Shown here piece by piece: positions 1 to 5,945 of a stretch of 5,945 bases of DNA. The notes under the pieces were generated by a model that had not been told where the DNA came from, ran no database searches, and was given only the letters and a program-made list of their open reading frames with translations. This DNA is from an uncultured Sphingosinicella sp. (lineage in GTDB: Bacteria > Pseudomonadota > Alphaproteobacteria > Sphingomonadales > Sphingomonadaceae): positions 1 to 5,945 of the forward strand of contig CAMPIH010000145.1 of assembly GCA_946886275.1 (NCBI GenBank). Reading direction: 5' to 3'. The translations under genes and the position numbers were made by a program. Position 1 is the first letter of the stretch; each line of letters opens with the position of its first letter.

Positions 1-852
1 GTCCTCGTCCAGGCTTTGCCCTACATCCAGCGCTTCACCGGCAAATCCGTGGTGGTGAAGCTGGGCGGAGCGGCGATCGACGCCGAGCTCGACCGGGCGC
101 TCGCCCAGGACGTCTTGCTTCTTCGAAGCGTCGGGGTCCGCTGCGTCCTCGTCCATGGCGGCGGCCCGCAAGTCGATTCGGTGATGCGCAAGATGGGCAA
201 GCAGCCCGAATTTCGCGACGGCCTCCGAGTCACCGACGCCGAGACCCTCGAAATCGTCCGGATGGTCCTGGTCGGCGGGGTCAATCGCGACCTCGTCGCC
301 ACGATCAACCGCGAGACGAGGGACGATCCGGTCGCGGTCGGAGTTGCCGGCGAGGATGGCGGCCTTCTGACGGCGGTGCCCCGCGATCCGTCGCTCGGCT
401 TCGTCGGCGACGTCGCCGAGGTTCGCGCCGGGCGGCTCCACGGCCTTCTCGACCAGGGCCTGGTCCCGGTCGTCTCGACGGTCGGCGGCGACGTCAACGG
501 CCAGCCCTACAATATCAATGCCGACGAGGCGGCGATGGCGATCGCGGTGGCGATGGGGGCCGAGAAGATCGTCTATCTCACCGCCGCGCCCGGCCTGCTC
601 GAGGATGCGAAGGACGAGGAGAGCCTGATTCCGAGGCTGAGCTCGGCCGAGCTTCGCGAGCGGATCGCCCATGAAAGCGTGTCCGCCGGCATGATCCCCA
701 AGCTTCGCGCCTGCGCCGACGCGGTCGACGGTGGAGTGGGATCGGCCCACATCATCGACGGCCGGGTGCCCCACGCTCTGCTTATCGAGATCCTGACCGA
801 CGAAGGCATCGGCACGATGGTGAAGCGCGACCTTGCGGAGCCCGGCCAATGA
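1..852 (+). CDS. argB: Acetylglutamate kinase, 5' end truncated by the window
   Basis: Phosphorylates N-acetyl-L-glutamate with ATP, the second step of arginine synthesis in the cytoplasm. The reading frame is open from base 1 and the first visible residues (VLVQALPYIQRF) already match the family, so the TTG at 16 is internal and the true start lies upstream, probably 10-30 codons away. Counting from that TTG as 1: the glycine loop VVVKLGGAA at 12-20, HGGGPQ at 47-52, FRDGLRVTD at 66-74, YNINADEAA at 165-173 (catalytic-type Asp170), GMIPK at 225-229 (catalytic-type Lys229) and DGRVPHALL at 248-256. The ALPYIQRF lead-in resembles the N-terminal helix of arginine-inhibited hexameric kinases, so feedback inhibition is likely, though this is inference. 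One oddity is TAAPG at 189-193, where most relatives have T/S-D-V-x-G. The stop overlaps the argF start as ATGA. Family assignment is very secure. Confidence 0.96.
   Translation, partial: VLVQALPYIQRFTGKSVVVKLGGAAIDAELDRALAQDVLLLRSVGVRCVLVHGGGPQVDSVMRKMGKQPEFRDGLRVTDAETLEIVRMVLVGGVNRDLVATINRETRDDPVAVGVAGEDGGLLTAVPRDPSLGFVGDVAEVRAGRLHGLLDQGLVPVVSTVGGDVNGQPYNINADEAAMAIAVAMGAEKIVYLTAAPGLLEDAKDEESLIPRLSSAELRERIAHESVSAGMIPKLRACADAVDGGVGSAHIIDGRVPHALLIEILTDEGIGTMVKRDLAEPGQ
837..840 (+). promoter_or_regulatory. Ribosome binding site for argF
   Basis: GGAG lies within the last codons of argB, 8 bases before the ATG at 849. This supports the overlapping ATG as the true argF start and fits translational coupling to argB. 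Confidence 0.6.
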
Positions 853-1718
853 CGGCCTTGCTGACCATCGCCGATCTCGGCGCCGACGGCCTCGCCGAGA
901 TCCTGCGCCTGTCCGAGCGGGCCGATCTCGGCACGCCGCTCGCCGGCAAGGGAGTCGCTCTGGTCTTCCAGAAATCCTCGGCCCGGACCCGCAACTCGAT
1001 GGAGATGGCGGTCGTCCAGCTGGGCGGGCACCCAGTCTACATCCAGAAGGACGAAGTCGGGCTCGGAAGCCGGGAGACCGCCGAGGACATCGCCCGGACG
1101 CTCGCCTGCTATCACGAAGTGATCGCCGCCCGGGTGATGGATCATCGCGATCTCGATCGGATGGCGGCTTCGGTGACCAAGCCACTGATCAACCTGCTTT
1201 CGGACCTTCACCATCCGCTCCAGGCGCTCGCCGATCTGCTGACGATCCGCCAGCTGCTCGGCCGGATCGAAGGGGCGCGGATCGCCTATGTCGGCGACGC
1301 CAACAATGTCGCGCGCTCGCTCGCCGAGGCCTGTTCGCTGAGCGGCGCCGAGCTGGTCCTCGCCTGCCCAGAGGAATATGCCTTCGCGCCCGAGGAACTG
1401 GAGCGGTGGGACAATGTTCGCCACGTCGTCGATCCGCGCGAGGCGGTCGAGGGCGCCCAGTTCGTCTATACCGACGTCTGGGTGTCGATGGGCCAGGACG
1501 AGGAAGGCGAGCAGCGCCGCCGCGCCTTCGCATCCTACCAGGTCGACGAGTCACTGATGGCGGCGGGCGCCGACGCCCGATTCCTCCATTGCCTGCCCGC
1601 CCGCCGCGGCGAGGAAGTCGCCGCCGAAGTGATCGACGGCCCCCGATCGGCCGTCTGGAAGCAGGCGGAAAACCGGATGCATAGCGCCCGCGGTGCGCTG
1701 GCCTGGCTGCTGTCATGA
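849..1718 (+). CDS. argF: Ornithine carbamoyltransferase
   Basis: Transfers the carbamoyl group of carbamoyl phosphate to ornithine to give citrulline, acting in the cytoplasm, normally as a trimer. The 289-residue product shows the whole family pattern: carbamoyl-phosphate loop SARTR at 44-48, HPLQ at 122-125 (usually HPCQ), GDANNVARS at 149-157, the ornithine-binding DVWVSMG at 209-215, HCLPARRGEEV at 247-257 and AENRMH at 273-278. DVWVSMG and HCLP favour ornithine over acetylornithine as substrate. It is on the short side for the family, mainly at the N-terminus, where only about 40 residues precede the SARTR loop. The second loop residue is Ala rather than Thr, and the following segment (NSMEMAVVQLGGHPVY, then GLGSRETAED) resembles actinobacterial-type enzymes as I remember them, not the STRTRVSF form usual in sphingomonads. 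The start overlaps argB by ATGA and has GGAG 8 bases upstream; the end overlaps argR by ATGA. Confidence 0.95.
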   Translation: MTALLTIADLGADGLAEILRLSERADLGTPLAGKGVALVFQKSSARTRNSMEMAVVQLGGHPVYIQKDEVGLGSRETAEDIARTLACYHEVIAARVMDHRDLDRMAASVTKPLINLLSDLHHPLQALADLLTIRQLLGRIEGARIAYVGDANNVARSLAEACSLSGAELVLACPEEYAFAPEELERWDNVRHVVDPREAVEGAQFVYTDVWVSMGQDEEGEQRRRAFASYQVDESLMAAGADARFLHCLPARRGEEVAAEVIDGPRSAVWKQAENRMHSARGALAWLLS

Positions 1719-2197
1719 CCGATGGCCGTTCTCGCCGGCTTCGGATTCTTGCCGACCTCATCCGCGGCGGTACGGTGGCGAGCCAGGAGGAAGCGACCGC
1801 GAAGCTCAAGGCGGCGGGATTTGCCGTCACTCAGGCGACCGTGTCGCGCGACCTGGAGAGCCTGGGCGCGGTCAAGCTGAAGCGCGGCGGAATCCTGTCC
1901 TATTCGCTTCCGGACCAGCTCGGCGCCGGCGACTGGAGCACCGGCCGGCTGGAACGGCTGATGGGCGAATTCGTCCTCTCGATCGAGGCCGCGGGGCAGA
2001 TGATCATCCTCAAGACGCCGCCAGGCTCGGCCCATCTCGTCGCCTCTGCGCTCGATCAGGCCCGGCTTCCGGACGTTGCCGGGACCGTGTCCGGGGACGA
2101 TACGATGTTCGTCGCCCTTCGCGACGGAGTCGACGTCCGTTCGGCGCTCGGCCGCTTCGCGCGAATGGCCGGCCAGGACGAGGCGCGGCTGGCATGA
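1715..2197 (+). CDS. argR: Arginine repressor ArgR
   Basis: Arginine-responsive DNA-binding regulator that normally forms hexamers, binds palindromic ARG boxes and represses arginine synthesis genes. The 160-residue product has the usual length and layout. An N-terminal winged helix-turn-helix spans about 1-70, with the recognition segment TQATVSRDLESLGAVKL at 39-55. A C-terminal oligomerisation and arginine-binding domain spans about 80-155, with TPPGSAHLVASALD at 101-114 and GTVSGDDTMFVAL at 123-135. Asp128 and Asp129 match the arginine-contacting pair of the family. The ATG overlaps the argF stop (ATGA); no clear Shine-Dalgarno precedes it, so translation probably depends on coupling. Lying inside the arg cluster, it most likely regulates that cluster. 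No ARG box is visible in the window; an operator would be expected upstream of the first gene, outside it. A classical ArgR is unusual if the host is an alphaproteobacterium. Confidence 0.93.
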   Translation: MTDGRSRRLRILADLIRGGTVASQEEATAKLKAAGFAVTQATVSRDLESLGAVKLKRGGILSYSLPDQLGAGDWSTGRLERLMGEFVLSIEAAGQMIILKTPPGSAHLVASALDQARLPDVAGTVSGDDTMFVALRDGVDVRSALGRFARMAGQDEARLA

Positions 2198-2207
2198 CCT
2201 CACTTTG

Positions 2208-2292
2208 TCGTCACCCCAGCGAAGGCTGGGGTCCAGACTGTCTCCACGTTCCACCCACCCTATGGACGATTCCAGCCAAAGCTGGAATGACA
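2208..2292. repeat. Paired palindromic repeat between argR and argG
   Basis: Two short hairpin-forming units lie head to head in the 104-base gap after argR. The first has an 8-bp stem, ACCCCAGC (2213-2220) with GCTGGGGT (2225-2232), and loop GAAG. The second has ATTCCAGC (2269-2276) with GCTGGAAT (2281-2288) and loop CAAA. They are inverted copies of one consensus, GTCA-YYCCAGC-loop-GCTGG-RR-TCCA. Where they differ, CC:GG in one is TT:AA in the other, so pairing is kept. The pattern resembles short interspersed repeats common in sphingomonad genomes (from memory). There is no U-tract after either hairpin, so neither looks like a standard intrinsic terminator. Possible roles are mRNA processing or protection, attenuation before argG, or none. 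I see no convincing promoter in the rest of the gap. Confidence 0.85.
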
Positions 2293-2295
2293 GGA
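2292..2295 (+). promoter_or_regulatory. Ribosome binding site for argG
   Basis: AGGA sits 6 bases before the ATG at 2302, supporting that start. It begins only 4 bases after the second hairpin stem of the upstream repeat (ends 2288), so the structure could affect ribosome access. Confidence 0.65.
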
Positions 2296-2301
2296 TAAGA
2301 A

Positions 2302-3528
<1,227 letters not shown>

Positions 3529-3529
3529 C

Positions 3530-3557
3530 TTTTCAAATCCAAACGGAAGTTTGAAAA
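3530..3557. terminator. Inverted repeat between convergent operons, possible bidirectional terminator
   Basis: TTTTCAAA (3530-3537) and TTTGAAAA (3550-3557) form a perfect 8-bp inverted repeat around a 12-base centre, just after the argG stop and just before the opposing stop at 3559. Within it, CAAAC (3540-3544) and GTTTG (3549-3553) could form an alternative 5-bp stem with a GGAA loop. The location between converging genes suggests transcription end on both strands. The stem is AT-rich and lacks a GC core plus U-tract, so it is not a textbook intrinsic terminator. Confidence 0.4.
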
Positions 3558-3558
3558 C

Positions 3559-4641
3559 TCAGGAGGCGGCGTCAGCCTCCGCGGGAGGCCTTGCTCCGGC
3601 GGGGGAGTCCACCGTGCCCTGCAGGCAGAACGGGCAATTGCGCGCGAAATGGCCCGGATAGATCTCGACGAGCTCCGGCTCGACCGTCTTCATTCGCTCG
3701 TCGTGCGGAATCGGGCTTCGCGGCCAGAAGCTGCAGCCGCTCGGCGGGTTCAGCGGCGAAGGCGGGTCGCCTTCGAGGATGACCCGCTGCCGGCTTCGCT
3801 CGAGCCTTGGATCGGGCATCGGGATCGCGCTCATCAGGGCTCGAGTATAGATGTGGAGCGGATCGTCGACGATCGTTTCCGATTCGCCCAGCTCGATGAT
3901 CTTGCCGAGGTACATGACGGCGATCCGATCGGCGATGTAACGCACCACCGACAGATCGTGCGAGACGAAGATCATCGTCAGGCCCATTTCGTCGCGTAAT
4001 TTCCGGAGCAGGTTCAGGATCTGAGACTGGATCGAGACGTCGAGCGCCGAGACGGGCTCGTCGGCGATGATCAGCTTCGGCTCCGTCGCCAACGCCCGGG
4101 CGATCGCCACGCGCTGGCGCTGGCCGCCGGAGAATTGGTGCGGATATTTCTGCATCTGCGACGGGTTGAGACCGACCCGCCTGAGGAGATCGACCACGCG
4201 CTCGCGCATGGCCGCCCCGCGGACCTCCGGGTGGCGCGTTCGGATTGCTTCGGCAAGAGCGTCGAAAACCGTCATCCTGGGGTTGAGCGAGGCATAGGGG
4301 TCCTGGAAGACCATCTGGAAATTGATCCGCTGGTGGCGGATCTCGCTATAGGGAAGAGCGCTGAGCTCCTGCCCTTCCAGGAAGATCCGACCGGACGTCG
4401 GCCGGATGATCTGCATGATCGTCCGGCTGAGGGTCGTCTTGCCGCAACCGGATTCGCCGACCAGCCCGAGTATCTCGCCTTCGCGAATGGTGAGCGAGAC
4501 GTCGTCAACCGCCTTGACGACGCCCTTGCTTTGCCGGCTCAAGAGGGTCCGGCCGCGGTCGAAATGCTGGCTCACTCTGTCGAGCACGAGGAAGTCCTCG
4601 CGACCAGCGGCACGTCCAGCGGGTTCAGCGATCGCCGTCAT
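3559..4641 (-). CDS. Peptide ABC transporter ATP-binding protein, DppF/OppF type
   Basis: One of the two ATPase subunits that power a dipeptide/oligopeptide (or related, such as nickel) importer at the inner face of the membrane. The 360-residue product has Walker A GESGCGKT at 62-69, Q-loop Gln113 in FQDPYASLNP, signature SGGQRQR at 171-177, Walker B LIIADEP at 190-196 (Asp194, Glu195) and H-loop His228. A C-terminal oligopeptide-type domain follows from about 261. That domain is atypical: the HPY motif reads HIY (263-265), and the usual GC-F-x-x-RCP reads GCSFWPRSP (302-310), so one conserved Cys is Ser309; a CPFC pair follows at 336-339. The start chosen is the ATG overlapping the upstream ATPase stop (ATGA, 4638-4641), with GGAG 8 bases before it. 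The frame stays open far upstream, but that part is antisense-free shadow of the neighbour gene in another frame. Transported substrate cannot be told from ATPases alone; symbol dppF or oppF would be a guess. Confidence 0.93.
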   Translation of the reverse strand: MTAIAEPAGRAAGREDFLVLDRVSQHFDRGRTLLSRQSKGVVKAVDDVSLTIREGEILGLVGESGCGKTTLSRTIMQIIRPTSGRIFLEGQELSALPYSEIRHQRINFQMVFQDPYASLNPRMTVFDALAEAIRTRHPEVRGAAMRERVVDLLRRVGLNPSQMQKYPHQFSGGQRQRVAIARALATEPKLIIADEPVSALDVSIQSQILNLLRKLRDEMGLTMIFVSHDLSVVRYIADRIAVMYLGKIIELGESETIVDDPLHIYTRALMSAIPMPDPRLERSRQRVILEGDPPSPLNPPSGCSFWPRSPIPHDERMKTVEPELVEIYPGHFARNCPFCLQGTVDSPAGARPPAEADAAS

Positions 4642-5657
4642 TCGACCGGCTCCGCAATGTCCCGGTGCAGCACTTCCTCCACCGGCCGGCGATGGTCGCA
4701 GAAATGGCAATCCTGGACGCAATGGCCTGGCGACAGAACGATCAGCTCGGGCTGCTCCCCTTCGGGCGGCTCTACCTTTGGATAGGGACAGCGCGGGTAG
4801 AAGGCGCAACCGTGGATCGGCTTGCTCAGGTCCGGCGGAGTACCGGGCACCGTATAGAGAAGCTCGCCTTTCTCCTGGAGCGACGGGATCGCCTTCTGAA
4901 GCGAGCGCGTATAGGGATGCTGCGGCTGGTAGAAGACCTGTTCGGTGGTTCCGCTCTCGGCCGTCCGCCCGGCATACATGACGTTCACCCGGTCGCAATT
5001 CCCGGCGACGACCCCGAGATCGTGGGTGACGAGAATGATCGCCGTCCCGAGCTTTTCCTGCCGGTTCCTGAGAAGATCGAGAACCTGCGCCTGAATCGTG
5101 ACGTCGAGAGCCGTCGTCGGCTCGTCGGCAATGAGCAGATCGGGCTTGGTGAGAAGCGCCGAAGCGATCATCACCCGCTGGCGCATGCCGCCGGAAAATT
5201 CGTGCGGATAGCCATGAATGCGCTTCTCGGCATCGGCTATTCCCACCTCCTCCAGACCCTGAATCGCCTGGTGCAGCGCCGCCTTGCGATCGAGGTCGCT
5301 GTGCAGAAGCAGCGATTCCACCATCTGCGTCGAGACACGCAGGAACGGGTTCAAGGACGTCATCGGATCCTGGAAGATCATCGCGATCCGGCCGCCGCGG
5401 ATTTCCCTCATCCTCTTCGCCGAGGCCTTGCACAGGTCCTCGCCGTCGAAGAAGACGGCGCCTCGGTCGATCCGCCCCGGTTCCTGAACCAGCCGCATGA
5501 TCGAATAGCAGGTGACGGACTTGCCGCTCCCGGATTCCCCGACGATGCCGACCGTCTGGCCCCGCTCCACCTCGAGGCTTACCCCGTCGACGGCGCGAAC
5601 GACGCCGCTTCGAAGATGGAAGGAGGTCGACAGATCGTGGACTTCGAGCAGCGCCAT
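4638..5657 (-). CDS. Peptide ABC transporter ATP-binding protein, DppD/OppD type
   Basis: Partner ATPase of the same peptide-type importer; the two ATPases are expected to pair beneath the two permeases. The 339-residue product carries Walker A GESGSGKS at 40-47, Q-loop Gln96 in [10 protein letters not shown], signature SGGMRQR at 155-161, Walker B LLIADEP at 174-180 (Asp178, Glu179) and H-loop His212. A C-terminal oligopeptide domain has an intact HPYT motif at 247-250 and GCAFYPRCP at 283-291. The family's next conserved Cys, soon after RCP, is absent; instead Cys313, Cys317 and Cys320 cluster in [10 protein letters not shown]. Related subunits hold a 4Fe-4S cluster in this region, so the rearranged cysteines may still do so (inference). 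The ATG follows the permease stop by 4 bases and has GAGGGA 8 bases upstream; the stop overlaps the next ATPase as ATGA. The order permease-ATPase-ATPase is that of dpp and opp operons. Confidence 0.94.
   Translation of the reverse strand: MALLEVHDLSTSFHLRSGVVRAVDGVSLEVERGQTVGIVGESGSGKSVTCYSIMRLVQEPGRIDRGAVFFDGEDLCKASAKRMREIRGGRIAMIFQDPMTSLNPFLRVSTQMVESLLLHSDLDRKAALHQAIQGLEEVGIADAEKRIHGYPHEFSGGMRQRVMIASALLTKPDLLIADEPTTALDVTIQAQVLDLLRNRQEKLGTAIILVTHDLGVVAGNCDRVNVMYAGRTAESGTTEQVFYQPQHPYTRSLQKAIPSLQEKGELLYTVPGTPPDLSKPIHGCAFYPRCPYPKVEPPEGEQPELIVLSPGHCVQDCHFCDHRRPVEEVLHRDIAEPVE
4650..4653 (-). promoter_or_regulatory. Ribosome binding site for the DppF-type ATPase
   Basis: On the minus strand GGAG lies 8 bases before the ATG at 4641, inside the end of the upstream ATPase gene. 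It decides the start of the downstream gene within a long open frame. Confidence 0.6.
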
Positions 5658-5661
5658 GGCG

Positions 5662-5945
5662 TCAGTCCCTCGCGCTCTTGGGATCGAGCGCGTCGCGAAG
5701 GCCGTCGCCGAGGAAGTTCAGCGAAAAGAGGGTCAGGGCGAAGAAGAAGGCGGGGAAGATCAGAAGCCAGGGAAAGATCTCCATATTCTGCTGGCCCTCG
5801 TTGATGAGCACACCCCAGGACGCGTTGGGCGGCTGAACGCCTAGGCCGAGGAAGCTCAGAAAGGCTTCGAGCAGCATCACCGCCGGCACCGTCAGGGTCG
5901 CGACGACGATCACCGGGCCGAGCACGTTCGGGATCAGGTGCTTGA
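5662..5945 (-). CDS. Peptide ABC transporter permease, DppC/OppC type, 5' part outside the window
   Basis: Inner-membrane permease subunit of the peptide-type importer; only about the last 93 residues are visible. The frame is open to the window edge and reads KHLIPNVLGPVI at its start, which matches the end of the conserved EAA cytoplasmic loop (HxLPN) that contacts the ATPases. The GTG at 5925 is therefore internal. After this come a hydrophobic segment with EAFLSFLGLGVQPP, the ASWG motif typical of DppC, and a final membrane span (about FPWLLIFPAFFFALTLFSL) ending in NFLGDGLRDALDP, a hallmark C-terminus of this subunit. The stop is 4 bases before the ATPase start, so the genes form one operon. 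The missing N-terminal two thirds, the DppB partner and the binding protein should lie beyond base 5945. Confidence 0.93.
   Translation of the reverse strand, partial: KHLIPNVLGPVIVVATLTVPAVMLLEAFLSFLGLGVQPPNASWGVLINEGQQNMEIFPWLLIFPAFFFALTLFSLNFLGDGLRDALDPKSARD
5666..5671 (-). promoter_or_regulatory. Ribosome binding site for the DppD-type ATPase
   Basis: On the minus strand GAGGGA lies 8 bases before the ATG at 5657, within the last codons of the permease gene. A good Shine-Dalgarno that confirms this start. Confidence 0.65.

Noticed and set aside
16..18. TTG as the start of argB
   Set aside because: The frame is open to base 1 and family-like residues (QALPYIQRF) begin before it, so the gene is cut by the window edge.
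573..1424. 283-codon minus-strand open frame opposite argB and argF
   Set aside because: Antisense shadow of two clearly real genes; it crosses the argB/argF junction and shows no domain.
1535..2254. 239-codon minus-strand open frame opposite argF and argR
   Set aside because: Shadow frame; part of its translation is just the palindromic repeat near 2214-2232.
2198..2301. Independent promoter or ARG box for argG
   Set aside because: No -35/-10 pair with sensible spacing and no TGAAT/ATTCA-like palindrome was found; the gap is mostly the paired repeat.
4755..4790. Minus-strand translation containing LSLSKG, which resembles the product of a sphingomonad interspersed repeat
   Set aside because: The DNA here does not match that repeat closely and is fully explained by the coding of [12 protein letters not shown] in the DppD-type ATPase.
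4642..5433. Long N-terminal extension of the DppF-type ATPase giving a 624-residue protein
   Set aside because: The extra 264 codons lie inside the DppD-type gene in another frame, look like low-complexity high-GC shadow, and a coupled ATG with GGAG at the right spacing exists at 4641.
4665..5804. 379-codon open frame on the + strand opposite the transporter genes
   Set aside because: It mirrors the codon pattern of the real minus-strand gene in high-GC DNA and its translation resembles no family.
5923..5925. GTG as the start of the DppC-type permease
   Set aside because: Upstream codons read KHLIPN, part of the conserved permease loop, so the gene continues past the window edge.

Overview
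This window looks like ordinary chromosomal DNA from a high-GC bacterium, most likely an alphaproteobacterium of the Sphingomonadales type. Two things point that way: the paired palindromic repeat at 2208-2292, whose core (GTCA-YYCCAGC ... GGCTGG-RR-TCCA) resembles short repeats scattered through sphingomonad and some rhizobial genomes, and an argininosuccinate synthase of alphaproteobacterial length and style. The taxonomic call is from memory and has not been searched.

The left half (1-3528, + strand) is an arginine biosynthesis cluster: argB (5' end cut by the window), argF, argR and argG. argB/argF and argF/argR overlap by ATGA, so these three genes are almost certainly co-transcribed and translationally coupled. 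A 104-base gap holding two 8-bp hairpins separates argR from argG. The first two enzymes cover N-acetylglutamate phosphorylation and carbamoylation of ornithine. ArgG then joins citrulline to aspartate. ArgR is the probable arginine-responsive repressor of the cluster. The order B-F-R-G recalls the actinobacterial argCJBDFRGH operon without argD, and the ArgF carbamoyl-phosphate motif (SARTRNS) also differs from the usual STRTR of proteobacterial enzymes.

The right half (3559-5945, - strand) is the distal part of a dipeptide/oligopeptide ABC importer operon, read from right to left: the C-terminal end of a DppC/OppC permease (cut by the window edge), then a DppD/OppD-type ATPase and a DppF/OppF-type ATPase. 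The ATPase genes overlap by ATGA, and permease and first ATPase are 4 bases apart. The binding protein and DppB permease are presumably outside the window.

The two operons converge on a 30-base spacer (3529-3558) that contains an AT-rich inverted repeat. No RNA gene, insertion sequence, CRISPR array or phage gene was seen, and no gene-free stretch is longer than about 100 bases. I see no previously undescribed system here. The points worth a second look are the origin of the argF-argR block, the hairpin pair in front of argG, and the unusual cysteine patterns at the C-termini of the two transporter ATPases.
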